Of a DNA stretch of 59,415 nucleotides, positions 26,389-36,375 are shown piece by piece; within the stretch, counting starts at the first letter, position 1; every line of letters begins with the position of its first letter. The notes beneath the pieces were generated by a model. That model worked only from the letters and a program-made list of their open reading frames with translations. It was not told the DNA's origin and ran no database searches. Source of the DNA: Bacteroidales bacterium (GTDB lineage: Bacteria > Bacteroidota > Bacteroidia > Bacteroidales > CAIWKO01); the NCBI GenBank assembly GCA_023228145.1, contig JALOBU010000017.1, positions 1 to 59,415 of the forward strand, read 5' to 3'. Position numbers and translations under genes: made by a program.

Positions 26389-27755
26389 TGCTGAACCACC
26401 TGAAGACATATTTTAAAGGAAAAAAAATACTTATATTGGGTTTTGGCATTGAAGGAAAATCAACTTTCAGGCTTATCAGAATGTTATTTCCTGAAATGAA
26501 AATATGTATCGCCGATGAAAAAGCGTGTATTGAACACTTTGAGATACTAAAAAACGATAAAAATATCCAACTTCAAACAGGAAATAACTATCTGGAAGGC
26601 CTGTCTGATTTCGATATTATTATTAAAACTCCTGGCATTTCACCTGAAAAGATCGGTATCACAGACTTTTCAAAGTTCACATCTCATACTGAGTTGTTTT
26701 TTCGATTTTTCAGGAATCAGATAATTGGCATTACCGGGACAAAAGGCAAAAGCACTACCTCAAGCCTGATACATCACATAATCAGTTCATGGTCCCCAAA
26801 CTGCCAGCTGGCAGGAAATATCGGAATTCCTCCTTTCGACCTTATTGATAAAATAAATAAAGACACCCTCATTGTTTACGAATTATCTTCTCATCAGCTT
26901 GAGCAGACAAGAATCTCCCCCAAAACGGCTGTATTTCTTAATTTATATGAAGAACATCTCGACCATTACAAATCTTTTGATACATATCAGCAGGCAAAAT
27001 TTAGCATAACACGATTTCAGGAAGAAGCAGATAATCTCATTTATAATGCTGATGATGAAAGAATAGTTGAATTGTTATATAAAGCAGGGATTAAAAGGAA
27101 TTTTTGGAGATATTCATTAAAAAATGAAGTTACCAAAGGCTGTTATTTAAAAGAAAAAACTTTAATTTTTAAAGCTGCCGAAAAAGAGATACAGACATAC
27201 AAAACGGGATTTAATAATTTACCCGGAGTTCACAACCTGCAGAATATTATGGCTGCAATATGTGCAGGGTACATTGCTGAAATTCCTGCAGAAAAAATGA
27301 TAAATGCAATAAAAGCATTTAAACCTTTGGAACATCGCATGGAATACGCCGGGACATTTAACGACATAATTTTTTATAATGATTCAATTGCTACCATACC
27401 TGAAGCTGCTGTTGCCGCCATAAGTACTTTAAAAAATGTAAACACATTGATACTTGGCGGTTACGACAGGGGAGTATCTTATGATCCTTTTGTGGATTAT
27501 TTAGAAAAAACCAATATAGAAAATGTAATATTAATAGATACTGCCGGAAAACGCTTGCATGAGATATTTCAGAAGAAAAACTACCATTCAAAGAAGATTT
27601 TCTATTTTGATGATTTTGAAAATGCAGTGATTACTGCAAAAAAAGTAACAACTCCTCATAAGATATGCCTGTTGTCGCCGGCAGCAGCAAGTTATGGGAT
27701 GTTCAAAAACTTTGAGGAAAGAGGCACCCTTTTTAAAAAACTCATCAGGCTATAA
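26388..27755 (+). CDS. murD2: MurD2-type UDP-MurNAc-L-Ala--L-glutamate ligase
   Basis: 455 residues of the Mur ligase family. N-terminal Rossmann-like UDP-binding domain (ILILGFGIEGKST). ATP-binding GTKGKST at 117-123. ELSSHQLEQT and the LNLYEEHLDHY region. C-terminal NDSIATIPEAA from N331 and ILGGYDRG. Canonical MurD has NDSKATN; the NDSIATIPEA form and the adjacent murL point to the L-Glu-adding MurD2 type. Cytoplasmic peptidoglycan precursor synthesis. Its last 6 bp overlap the end of the opposing T9SS gene. Confidence 0.85.
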   Translation: MLNHLKTYFKGKKILILGFGIEGKSTFRLIRMLFPEMKICIADEKACIEHFEILKNDKNIQLQTGNNYLEGLSDFDIIIKTPGISPEKIGITDFSKFTSHTELFFRFFRNQIIGITGTKGKSTTSSLIHHIISSWSPNCQLAGNIGIPPFDLIDKINKDTLIVYELSSHQLEQTRISPKTAVFLNLYEEHLDHYKSFDTYQQAKFSITRFQEEADNLIYNADDERIVELLYKAGIKRNFWRYSLKNEVTKGCYLKEKTLIFKAAEKEIQTYKTGFNNLPGVHNLQNIMAAICAGYIAEIPAEKMINAIKAFKPLEHRMEYAGTFNDIIFYNDSIATIPEAAVAAISTLKNVNTLILGGYDRGVSYDPFVDYLEKTNIENVILIDTAGKRLHEIFQKKNYHSKKIFYFDDFENAVITAKKVTTPHKICLLSPAAASYGMFKNFEERGTLFKKLIRL

Positions 27756-29300
27756 GCTGTTTATTACAATTTTTTGAGAAAATATTTTTTTGCCATCGGT
27801 GATTTTAATAAAATAGATACCAGAAGTGAATTCGGAAACATTTATAGCAGCTGAATTTCCTGATATAGATTCATTCATTACCAGTTGTCCGAAAGTATTA
27901 TAGACTTCAAGCTTGGTTTCATGCATATCATGATACCTGATATGAAGCATTTCATTGCAAGGGTTGGGATAAACAAGCGGAGAAATTTCGTTCTCATTAA
28001 TATCAATACTGCTCATACAAAGAGTTAGCTCATGATAATTCTGGATATAATCCGGTGGGCTGCAAAAAGTCATTATCCATATATCTCCGGTGTCGATATT
28101 AATTGAAGCCGGGGTTGCATTCATATTTAATGATGAATCCACTTCCGGAATGAGTATGCTCTCATTACAGCCGGAAATTCCTTCAAGATTTGTTTTAACC
28201 AGATAAATATTACGATAATTTGTGTCGGCGAAATCGGAATATCCTAGGTTTATCAGAGAATTCCCACGAAAGAGCACATTGTCGTAAAAAACATTTTTTT
28301 CATCAGAGCCATACAGGTTGAACCACAAAATGTCGCCGTTTTGAGCATCAATATCTGAAATGAGTGCTTTTGGTTGTGATAAGGAGTCTGTAAAGTATTC
28401 GCCGGTAATGTAGATATGTGAAAAGCTTTCATCGGCAGTTATGGAATAAGCGATGTCGTTATAATGATTCCCTATTTTTTTTGCCCATATTACATTTCCA
28501 AGCGAATCCGTGTTAAGCACAAAAACGTAGCTGGCATTGCGGAGATTATCGGGTGATGACACCCCGCAGGCATAAATATTTCCGTTTACAGGGTTTTCTA
28601 TTGCATCATAAATACATCCGTAATTATATGTCATAGCCCATTTCAGCAATCCGTTGTCATCGGTTCGGAGTAATGCGTTTTGTGAGGATATTTTCCCTGC
28701 AAGGATAAAACCTCCGAAAGAGGAATGTGCAATTTTTTTTGCATCATCATCATTGGACATGCTTCCGTAAGAGCGTTGCCAGTATTGTTCCCCGTATTTT
28801 CCTATTCGCATGAGAAATATATTGGTGCCCTCATGCTTATTTATTTCTCTAAAGCTGTTTGATTGTCCTGTAATCATGAAGTCGTTATCAGGCAGCTCCA
28901 ATATATAAGAGGGTGAATTAAATAAATTTGTGCCGTAATATTTTATCCAGTTAATTAATCCTTCGCTACTTACATTGAAAACACCAATATCGCTTTCACC
29001 AAAACCTCCTGAAAGTATTTCATAAAGCATCACAAAGCCGTTGTCATTCAGTTTTATAATCATGTTTTTTCCGTAAATACCGGGGTCAAGATAATTTTTT
29101 ACCCAGATAATGTTTCCGTTAGTATCAGTTTTTACAAGACTTCCTGCGCAAAGAATCATAATGGATGAATCATCCGGAAGGCAGAACGACCTGGCTTCTC
29201 CCGGAAATCGTATGCCAATAAGTTTTTGAAATGAATTTTGAGAAAATGATAAATAACACTGAAAAATGATAATAAGAAAGGAGAGGGATATTTGTTTCAT
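27750..29300 (-). CDS. T9SS-secreted repeat protein with type A sorting domain
   Basis: 516 residues from ATG 29300, where MKQISLSFLIIIFQCYLSFSQ forms the signal peptide; the open frame extends further upstream into the 3' end of uvrB. The middle is built of repeated beta segments (GNIIWVKNY, NDNGFVMLYE, GGFILAGKIS, GNVIWAKKIG), like the protein at 5750-7285, suggesting a beta-propeller. It ends in a T9SS type A sorting domain (VYPNPCNEMLHIRYHD, GIYFIKITDG). Predicted surface or secreted protein. It starts 34 bp after uvrB and is probably the last gene of that operon. Confidence 0.85.
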   Translation of the reverse strand: MKQISLSFLIIIFQCYLSFSQNSFQKLIGIRFPGEARSFCLPDDSSIMILCAGSLVKTDTNGNIIWVKNYLDPGIYGKNMIIKLNDNGFVMLYEILSGGFGESDIGVFNVSSEGLINWIKYYGTNLFNSPSYILELPDNDFMITGQSNSFREINKHEGTNIFLMRIGKYGEQYWQRSYGSMSNDDDAKKIAHSSFGGFILAGKISSQNALLRTDDNGLLKWAMTYNYGCIYDAIENPVNGNIYACGVSSPDNLRNASYVFVLNTDSLGNVIWAKKIGNHYNDIAYSITADESFSHIYITGEYFTDSLSQPKALISDIDAQNGDILWFNLYGSDEKNVFYDNVLFRGNSLINLGYSDFADTNYRNIYLVKTNLEGISGCNESILIPEVDSSLNMNATPASINIDTGDIWIMTFCSPPDYIQNYHELTLCMSSIDINENEISPLVYPNPCNEMLHIRYHDMHETKLEVYNTFGQLVMNESISGNSAAINVSEFTSGIYFIKITDGKKIFSQKIVINSL

Positions 29301-29334
29301 GGAGGTATAATGTGATAATAAAAAAGTTTTGTTT

Positions 29335-31356
29335 TTATTTCTCATTATGTAATTTCTCAAGTGCATACATTTCGTCCCTAAGCCGGGCAGCTTCATGAAA
29401 ATCAAGCGCTTTAACGGCTTTTTCCATAGCGCTTCTGGTTTTCGTAATGGCTTTCTGCAGTTGTGCTTTGTCCATGTATTGTATCACGGGGTCGGCGGCT
29501 ACATCGGAATGTTCTTTTTCAATGTAAGGTTTTGCCCCGGATTGTTTGCTGTCAGCTACCCGTGTTTGCCCAAGTATTGACTCTTTGGATTTGAAAATCT
29601 GAGTGGGTGTTATGTTATGTTCAGTGTTGTATTTCAATTGTTTTTCACGCCTGCGGTTTGTTTCATCTATAGTACGCTGCATGGACTCAGTGATTTTGTC
29701 AGCATACATAATCACTTTGCTATTGATGTTCCTGGCGGCACGGCCGGCTGTCTGCGTTAATGAACGCTCTGAACGCAAAAAGCCTTCCTTGTCTGCATCA
29801 AGGATGGCAACCAGAGAAACTTCCGGCAGGTCAAGGCCTTCGCGTAAGAGGTTCACTCCGACAAGTACATCAATTTCGCCTGTACGCAGCTCCCTTAGAA
29901 TTTCAACCCTTTCAATAGTGTCAACCTCCGAATGAATGTATTTACATCTTATATCAAGTTTCTGCATGTACTTGGTGAGCTCTTCAGCCATTTTTTTTGT
30001 TAATGTTGTAATCAGTACCCTTTCATTCTGTTTGACGCGCAGGCTGATTTCATGCAAGAGGTCATCAACCTGGTTGATGCTTGGTTTTACTTCTATGATG
30101 GGCTCAAGCAAACCTGTGGGCCTGAGCAGTTGTTCAACAACGACACCCTGACATTTCTGAAGTTCATATTCTGCGGGCGTGGCGCTGACAAAAATTATCT
30201 GGTTCAACATTTGCTCAAACTCGTCGAATTTCAGCGGACGGTTGTCCATGGCTGATGGCAGCCTAAAGCCATATTCTACTAATGTTTGCTTGCGTGAGCG
30301 GTCGCCGCCATACATGGCTCTAACCTGCGGGATGGTTACATGGCTTTCGTCCACAACCATCAAATAATCGTCAGGAAAACAATCAAGCAGGCAAAAAGGC
30401 CTGCCGCCGGGTTTGCGCCCGTCGAAATAACGTGAATAATTTTCTATACCTGAACAATAGCCAAGTTCACGCATCATCTCCATGTCGTATGAAACGCGTT
30501 CTTCAATACGTTGGGCTTCTATGTGTTTACCCATTTCCTTATAATAAGCCACATGCGCTATCATGTCCGAATGTATTTCTGCAACAGCCTGTTTCATTTT
30601 ATCCTGAGAGGAAATAAAAAGGTTGGCAGGATATATCGAAATGGAATCGAGTTTTTCAATAAAGCGCCCGTTGACAGGCTCAAAAGTTTCAACAGCTTCT
30701 ATTTCTTCACCGAAAAAGCAAATCCTGATGCAAAAATCTGCATAAGCAGGAAAAATATCTATAGTGTCACCCCTGACACGGAAATTCCCCCTGCCGAAAG
30801 CGATGTCGTTTCGGGAATATAAAATGTTAACCAGTGCCTGGAGAAATTTTTTTATGCTGACTTTTTCACCAACCTGAAGGCGAATGATATTGTTTGCAAA
30901 ATCTTCGGGGTTGCCTATGCCGTAAATACACGAAACCGAAGATACAACAATTACGTCACGCCTTCCTGACAACAAAGCGGAAGTGGCGCTGAGTCTCAGT
31001 TTTTCTATTTCATCATTGATAGAAAGGTCTTTTTCAATATATGTGTTGGTAACCGGTAAATATGCTTCCGGCTGGTAATAATCATAATATGAAATAAAAT
31101 ATTCCACAGCATTTTTTGGAAAAAACTGCCTGAACTCACCAAAAAGCTGTGCGGCTAAAGTTTTATTATGGCTTAACACCAGTGTGGGGCGCTGAACCTG
31201 TTGAATCACATTGGCAATGGTAAAAGTTTTTCCAGAGCCGGTAACTCCAAGAAGTATTTGAGCGTCGTCATCACGGAAAATACCTTCAGATAATTCCTTT
31301 ATGGCCTCTGGTTGGTCGCCGGTTGGGAAAAATTCCGATGTGAGTTCAAATTTCAT
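29335..31356 (-). CDS. uvrB: Excinuclease ABC subunit B
   Basis: 673 residues, full length. DNA-damage verification helicase of nucleotide excision repair. Walker A GVTGSGKT at 37-44, the beta-hairpin region YYDYYQPEAYLP, DESH box VVDESHVT, helicase motifs GVNLLREGLDLPEVSLVAILDADKEG (part) and QTAGRAARN, and a C-terminal UVR motif (AMEKAVKALDFHEAARLRDEM) that contacts UvrC. Its ATG overlaps the upstream EEP gene stop by 4 bp. Confidence 0.98.
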   Translation of the reverse strand: MKFELTSEFFPTGDQPEAIKELSEGIFRDDDAQILLGVTGSGKTFTIANVIQQVQRPTLVLSHNKTLAAQLFGEFRQFFPKNAVEYFISYYDYYQPEAYLPVTNTYIEKDLSINDEIEKLRLSATSALLSGRRDVIVVSSVSCIYGIGNPEDFANNIIRLQVGEKVSIKKFLQALVNILYSRNDIAFGRGNFRVRGDTIDIFPAYADFCIRICFFGEEIEAVETFEPVNGRFIEKLDSISIYPANLFISSQDKMKQAVAEIHSDMIAHVAYYKEMGKHIEAQRIEERVSYDMEMMRELGYCSGIENYSRYFDGRKPGGRPFCLLDCFPDDYLMVVDESHVTIPQVRAMYGGDRSRKQTLVEYGFRLPSAMDNRPLKFDEFEQMLNQIIFVSATPAEYELQKCQGVVVEQLLRPTGLLEPIIEVKPSINQVDDLLHEISLRVKQNERVLITTLTKKMAEELTKYMQKLDIRCKYIHSEVDTIERVEILRELRTGEIDVLVGVNLLREGLDLPEVSLVAILDADKEGFLRSERSLTQTAGRAARNINSKVIMYADKITESMQRTIDETNRRREKQLKYNTEHNITPTQIFKSKESILGQTRVADSKQSGAKPYIEKEHSDVAADPVIQYMDKAQLQKAITKTRSAMEKAVKALDFHEAARLRDEMYALEKLHNEK

Positions 31357-32501
31357 GGATTATTTTTTTTCCTGGATACAAAGCAACTTATCGGATAATG
31401 GTCTGAATAATCCGATTTTTCAACTTTGAAGTTTGCTGCCTGATAATTATATGAAATAAAAATATAGTCAATACGAAATGACGGATAAATCTTACTGTAT
31501 GTGCTTCCAAGCCCAAAACCGGCTTCCCTGAAAGCATCACTCAGCAAGGCTGTAAATTGATGATATGCAAAAGAAAAAGGTGTGTCGTTGAGGTCCGTAC
31601 ATAACAGAACAGGATAGGGACATTTCTTGATATGCGTTGCCACAATTTCTACTTGTGCAGCCCGCTTGATAAAAGCACGTTTCATAAAACGCAGTATGTG
31701 CATGGATTTGTCTTTAATTTCATCGTTATTGCCTTCGGTAGTTCCTGAAGCAATTTTATCGGCAAATTCGATATCGTTGTTGCTTAGATGTAATGATTGG
31801 AAATGGGCATTATAAACTCTCAAGGTGTCTTTGCCTTTCAATATATCGGTGAAGATGCAAAAATTGGTTCGCGAATTTTTAAATTTTATTACACCTTTGT
31901 TTACTATAGGGAAAGAACTGAAAGTAGCCAGGCCAAACTCATTGGTGTTTCGAGAAACCACTGAATACTCCGCATGAGCATTTTTTGCTTTTAAAAAAGT
32001 TATTAGAGTGTCAATGGTCTTAAAATTATTTTTTCTGTCATTAACAAATTCCTGAAAGCATAAAATGTCCGGTTGTTCTTTTTCTAAAAAAGAAAAAATT
32101 TCGTTTCGTTTTTCGAAGCTCAGTTGCCAGTTTTTTTTGTAATTATATAAATCAAAATTATGCACATTGTACGACATGATTTTAAAAAAATCTCTTTTTC
32201 CTTGTTCTGAAATTCCGGAGTTAAACTGTACAAAAGAGCCGATGTAACTGTATCCTATTAATACAGGCAGTAGAGATACAAGAGTGAGCCTAAGTTTGAC
32301 AAAAACCCACAAAATGACAAAAGCTATATTGATAAATAAAAAATGGGGGTAAAGAATACCTGCAAAGGATGATGGCCAGAAGTCCTTTGGGTTAATAAAT
32401 GAAGCGCTGAAGGAAAGAAGAAGCAACAAGACAAAAAGAACATTAATAATCAATAGGATTTTAAAAAAAATGTTCAGTTTTTTTTTTGTTTTTTTAGCCA
32501 T
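31353..32501 (-). CDS. Membrane-anchored endonuclease/exonuclease/phosphatase family protein
   Basis: 382 residues. Three N-terminal transmembrane segments (about 10-32, 42-62, 66-86) precede an EEP (DNase I-like) domain with IMSYNVHNFD, ILCFQEF (metal Glu), CTDLNDTPFS and a terminal SDHYPI, so the catalytic set looks complete. The domain probably faces the periplasm. Family members cleave nucleic acids or phospho-lipids/sugars; the substrate is unknown. It lies in a minus-strand operon between a rhomboid gene (4-bp gap) and uvrB (4-bp overlap). Confidence 0.85.
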   Translation of the reverse strand: MAKKTKKKLNIFFKILLIINVLFVLLLLLSFSASFINPKDFWPSSFAGILYPHFLFINIAFVILWVFVKLRLTLVSLLPVLIGYSYIGSFVQFNSGISEQGKRDFFKIMSYNVHNFDLYNYKKNWQLSFEKRNEIFSFLEKEQPDILCFQEFVNDRKNNFKTIDTLITFLKAKNAHAEYSVVSRNTNEFGLATFSSFPIVNKGVIKFKNSRTNFCIFTDILKGKDTLRVYNAHFQSLHLSNNDIEFADKIASGTTEGNNDEIKDKSMHILRFMKRAFIKRAAQVEIVATHIKKCPYPVLLCTDLNDTPFSFAYHQFTALLSDAFREAGFGLGSTYSKIYPSFRIDYIFISYNYQAANFKVEKSDYSDHYPISCFVSRKKNNP

Positions 32502-32505
32502 AATT

Positions 32506-33456
32506 CTATTTGTTTTTGCTGGCTTTGAACAAATATTCCTTGTCTTCCTTGCTGAGGCTTTCGTACCCCGATTGTTTTATTTTGTCCAGTATGGCATCAA
32601 TACGTTGTTCGTGTACCTTGCGTTCATAGCGGTATTGATCATCGGTTTTGGGCTTGTTGGTAAAACTTGTTTTGGTTTTGGGTTTTCTGGAAAATAATTT
32701 TCTGATAGGGTTAAATAGTTTTCTGGCAATTAAACCTTTTTTTAGTGAGAAAATATAAACGAAGCCAAAAAAAGCGCCACCGAGGTGAGCAATATGACCT
32801 CCCGGATTTCCCTGTTCAATACTTAGAAGGTCTAAAATAACAAAAATAATTGCCACCCATTTAAACTTAATTCGTATTGTGAAAAACAGGCGAACAGTAT
32901 AATTGGGGATGTAAGTTGCTATAGCTATTATGATAGCCATTACAGATGCCGAAGCCCCCAGCGCTACTGAATTTGCCTTATATTCGGCAAAAACAGGAAA
33001 GATATTGTACGACACAATGTAAAAAACAGCTCCTGTGAGCCCCCCCAAGAGGTATGTCAGCAAAAGTTTTTTACCGCTCAGGTATTCTGTGAAGATAATC
33101 CCTCCAAAATACAACATCAACATGTTAAAGAAAATATGCCAGAGATTTTCATGAAGGAACATATACGTTAGAATTGTCCAAGGCATTTTTAGAAGAAACA
33201 CCGTATTTGAGTGCACTCCTAACCAGTAGGTAAAAAATGTAATATTATCTATGCCGGTGGCCGGAGAAATTAGGAACAGCTTTAATGTGAGCCTGATGAG
33301 CCCGATTACAATGAAAACTGCCACATTGATAATTATCAGCCTTGACAGAATAGTTTTGCTGCCAAAAAAGCGTTTAATTCCGTCGAAAGGAGAGGGAGGG
33401 CTTTGGTTGCCATAATTATTTCCTTTAAACCCGAAAGGATTTTGGTAATTATTCAT
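32506..33456 (-). CDS. Rhomboid-family intramembrane serine protease (second of tandem pair)
   Basis: 316 residues from ATG 33456; the open frame begins earlier, but that part overlaps the upstream rhomboid. Six or so transmembrane helices. The catalytic Ser is in LGASASVM (GASG in most rhomboids, here GASA) and the His in GHIAHLGGAFFGF; HENLWHIFFNML supplies the usual H-x-x-x-N loop. The C-terminal ~70 residues are a basic cytosolic tail. The start overlaps the first rhomboid gene by 8 bp. Substrates are unknown. Confidence 0.88.
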   Translation of the reverse strand: MNNYQNPFGFKGNNYGNQSPPSPFDGIKRFFGSKTILSRLIIINVAVFIVIGLIRLTLKLFLISPATGIDNITFFTYWLGVHSNTVFLLKMPWTILTYMFLHENLWHIFFNMLMLYFGGIIFTEYLSGKKLLLTYLLGGLTGAVFYIVSYNIFPVFAEYKANSVALGASASVMAIIIAIATYIPNYTVRLFFTIRIKFKWVAIIFVILDLLSIEQGNPGGHIAHLGGAFFGFVYIFSLKKGLIARKLFNPIRKLFSRKPKTKTSFTNKPKTDDQYRYERKVHEQRIDAILDKIKQSGYESLSKEDKEYLFKASKNK

Positions 33457-34294
33457 AAGGTTCCTGCTTTTGTCGTTTACCTTTTCTTTTCCAAAACATA
33501 AGTAAAACAAATCCAAATAGCATGCCTCCTAAGTGGGCGAAATGTGCAATGTTGTCTCCACTGAAATTTGACAAACCTGAAATGAGTTCCAGCGCCCCGT
33601 ATAGTATTACAAACCATTTTGCTTTTATAGGTATGGCAAAATAAACATAGATTCTTGTATTGGGGAACATCATTCCGAAAGCAAGCAAAATACCAAACAC
33701 AGCTCCCGATGCTCCAACAACAACAGGCGCATTCAGCAGGTCGGTTTTATATTGCGTAACAAAATCAACAGAGTAGTTTATGGCTTTGCTTAGGTCTTCA
33801 TGAACAATAACATTATATTGTGAAATAAAGTTCTTAAGGGGTTTGTCCATATAACCCGAGTTCATAAAAGCATTCAGTTGTTCATGACCCGGGTTGGCAA
33901 GGTAAACATTGATAGCATCAAGGACAGGGTTGAGTTGAAAATAAATTACAACGTAATGAGTAATTGCAGCACCAATACCCGTAAAGAAATAGTAAATTAA
34001 AAATTTTTTTGGCCCCCAGATATTTTCCAACACATATCCGAACATCCAGAGGGCAAACATGTTGAAAAACAGGTGCATGAAGTTGCCATGCATGAACATA
34101 TATGTTACAAACTGGTAAGGCGAAAATTTTTCAGCACTGAAATAATGCAGTCCCAGTTTTTCATATAAGTCAATATTGAAAGCAGTGCCAAGGCCCATAG
34201 TAGCAAGAAAAAATATTCCATTAATAATCAGGAGGTTTTTTACTACCGGGGGCAGCATACGAAATCCCGTCGGACTGTAACGTTCAAAACTCAT
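33449..34294 (-). CDS. Rhomboid-family intramembrane serine protease (first of tandem pair)
   Basis: 281 residues. HGNFMHLFFNMFALW in the first loop, catalytic Ser in VVGASGAVFG, and catalytic His in IAHFAHLGGMLFGF. A ~50-residue insert (NPVLDAINVYLANPGHEQLN and onward) lies between the second and fourth helices, as in some Bacteroidota rhomboids. First gene of a five-gene minus-strand operon (rhomboid, rhomboid, EEP, uvrB, T9SS protein) with a TATCTTTG box upstream. Confidence 0.9.
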   Translation of the reverse strand: MSFERYSPTGFRMLPPVVKNLLIINGIFFLATMGLGTAFNIDLYEKLGLHYFSAEKFSPYQFVTYMFMHGNFMHLFFNMFALWMFGYVLENIWGPKKFLIYYFFTGIGAAITHYVVIYFQLNPVLDAINVYLANPGHEQLNAFMNSGYMDKPLKNFISQYNVIVHEDLSKAINYSVDFVTQYKTDLLNAPVVVGASGAVFGILLAFGMMFPNTRIYVYFAIPIKAKWFVILYGALELISGLSNFSGDNIAHFAHLGGMLFGFVLLMFWKRKGKRQKQEPYE

Positions 34295-34329
34295 GCGTAT
34301 ATAGAAGTAGTTCTATGTGGATTAATTTG

Positions 34330-34337
34330 CAAAGATA
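34330..34337 (-). promoter_or_regulatory. -7 box TATCTTTG for the rhomboid-uvrB operon
   Basis: Minus-strand TAnnTTTG, 35 bp before ATG 34294. Confidence 0.6.
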
Positions 34338-34448
34338 CTTGTTTTTTCAGGATATAAAACATGGCTGTAGCTTGTTTATTGTTCAGTTGACAATAAGTTT
34401 AAAAATCATTTTCCAGATAAGCATGTTTACATATATGTACAAGAAGAA

Positions 34449-36230
34449 TTAAAAACAATATTTGTTCTCTTCAATAAGTTTCTTCGCTATATTCCTTCGG
34501 GCGACCTTAATATTTACAGGCTTTAATGACGACAATGTTTCAACGGCATGCTGAAGTTGCGAAAATTCAGCATCACTGGCAAAAGAAAAAATGGTATCGG
34601 CAGCGGATTTCCTGATTTGAGAAGCGGCTTCGTAAAGAAAAACATCCACGATGTCTTTGTAAAGGATTTTTTTATCATCCGCATGCATATCCATAAGTTT
34701 TTTGACGCGCAATACAACCGATTCTGCAGCGTAGGTTTGTATCAGCATATCGGCGATATGCATCATGATTTCCTGCTCGGTATTGAATTGTTTCCCGAGC
34801 GTTTCATAAGCACGATACATTAACAGCAGGGTGATTTTTTTGAAGTTTTTAATTACTTCGTTAAAGTATTCAAAAAAATCATCCTTTTCTATGGCTTTAT
34901 TTGAAATATTCCCGATAGCATCAAATATAGCTTTGCTTTCAACAAATATTTTGGAGTCGGCTCTTTTTGCAAATTTCAGCAGCATGTCGGTACAAACCAT
35001 ACGGTTTATCTCGTTGGTGCCTTCAAAAATCCTGTTAATGCGTGAATCGCGGTAGCATCTATCCACAGGCATTTCTGCAGAAAAGCCCATGCCTCCATAG
35101 ATTTGAACTGCTTCATCAACAATATAATCCAGCACTTCTGAACCAAAAACTTTAAGTATAGCCGCTTCCATGGCGTATTCGCCAATGGCTTCGAGGTATG
35201 CCTGAGATTTATCTTTACCGGTGGCTATACCATTTTCAATAGTTTCATCAATATACTTGCTGGTACGGTAAACTGCTGATTCAATAGTAAAAGCTTTTAT
35301 GACTTGATTGGCAAGTTTGTATTGTATCGCTCCGAAAGATGAAATCAGTGAGCCAAACTGTTTGCGTTCATTGGCATAATTCACGGAATAATTGATGGTA
35401 TTACGGCAGGCGCCAAGGACATTGGCTCCAAGCTTTATACGACCGATATGAAGAATGTTCAGGGCAATGCGAAAACCTTCGCCGCGTTTACCTAATAAAT
35501 TTTCTACCGGGACCTGACAGTCGTTGAAAAAAATCTGCACCGTTGATGAGCCTTTTATGCCCATTTTTTTCTCTTCCGCACCAAAACTGATTCCAGGGAA
35601 GTTGCGTTCCACAATAAATGCGCTTAAAATGCGGTCGTCATCAATCTTGGCAAAAACCGTGAACACATCGGCAAAACCACCATTGGTAATCCACATTTTC
35701 TGGCCATTTAAAGTATAATGTTTACCATCGGCAGAAAGCACGGCTTTTGTTTTTCCGGAGTTGGCATCCGAGCCGGCATTGGGTTCAGTAAGGCAATATG
35801 CCCCTGCCATTTCTCCGGTTGCAAGTTTTGGAAGGTATTTTTGTTTTTGTTCTTCGGTGCCATAATATAAAATTGGAAGACTACCAATGCCTGTGTGGGC
35901 AGAATATGCCACGGCAAAAGAAAAACCGGCGCCAAATCGGTCGCTGGTGAGCATCGAAGTGGTAAAAGATTGTCCGAAACCCATATATTCTTCAGGCAAC
36001 GATATGCCCAGCAACCCCATTTCTCCGCTCTTATTAAGCAGTTCACGCATCATTCCCGCTTTGTTTGCGTCAATTTCGTCTAATAAAGGAAAAATCTCTT
36101 TTTTTAGAAAATCATCACAGGTGCCGGAAATCATTTTTTGTTCTTCACTCAATTCTTCAGGGATAAAAATATCCTCAACGTCTCTGGTAAGAAATTCACC
36201 GCCTTTAAGGTAATTAGGATTATTGCTCAT
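34449..36230 (-). CDS. Acyl-CoA dehydrogenase (long form)
   Basis: 593 residues, longer than the usual ~380 because of a C-terminal helical extension, as in VLCAD/ACAD9-like enzymes. FAD enzyme that introduces the alpha-beta double bond in fatty-acid beta-oxidation. Visible: AYCLTEPNAGSDANSGKT, KMWITNGGFADVFTVFAK, the FAD-binding RKQFGSLISSFGAIQYKLA, and RIFEGTNEINRM with the catalytic-region Glu. Cytoplasmic. Monocistronic with its own -7 box. Confidence 0.93.
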   Translation of the reverse strand: MSNNPNYLKGGEFLTRDVEDIFIPEELSEEQKMISGTCDDFLKKEIFPLLDEIDANKAGMMRELLNKSGEMGLLGISLPEEYMGFGQSFTTSMLTSDRFGAGFSFAVAYSAHTGIGSLPILYYGTEEQKQKYLPKLATGEMAGAYCLTEPNAGSDANSGKTKAVLSADGKHYTLNGQKMWITNGGFADVFTVFAKIDDDRILSAFIVERNFPGISFGAEEKKMGIKGSSTVQIFFNDCQVPVENLLGKRGEGFRIALNILHIGRIKLGANVLGACRNTINYSVNYANERKQFGSLISSFGAIQYKLANQVIKAFTIESAVYRTSKYIDETIENGIATGKDKSQAYLEAIGEYAMEAAILKVFGSEVLDYIVDEAVQIYGGMGFSAEMPVDRCYRDSRINRIFEGTNEINRMVCTDMLLKFAKRADSKIFVESKAIFDAIGNISNKAIEKDDFFEYFNEVIKNFKKITLLLMYRAYETLGKQFNTEQEIMMHIADMLIQTYAAESVVLRVKKLMDMHADDKKILYKDIVDVFLYEAASQIRKSAADTIFSFASDAEFSQLQHAVETLSSLKPVNIKVARRNIAKKLIEENKYCF

Positions 36231-36264
36231 GTTATTCAGGTATTATAGGTTCATAATAGTTTTG

Positions 36265-36272
36265 CAAAGTTA
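36265..36272 (-). promoter_or_regulatory. -7 box TAACTTTG for the acyl-CoA dehydrogenase
   Basis: Minus-strand TAnnTTTG followed by C, 34 bp before ATG 36230. Confidence 0.6.
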
Positions 36273-36348
36273 ATACTTTTGGATAAGATTTTTGATTTTG
36301 ATTGTTGAGCACATATTAACATTATTTTCCCTGTAAATAAAAAAATAG

Positions 36349-36356
36349 TATTTTTG
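36349..36356 (+). promoter_or_regulatory. -7 box TATTTTTG for the outer-membrane protein/smpB unit
   Basis: Exact TAnnTTTG, 19 bp before ATG 36376. Confidence 0.55.
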
Positions 36357-36375
36357 AAACCGTATTTAAAAATAT

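Noticed and set aside
29301..29405. 35-residue N-terminal extension of the T9SS protein at 27750
   Set aside because: It overlaps the uvrB coding end and would bury the signal peptide.
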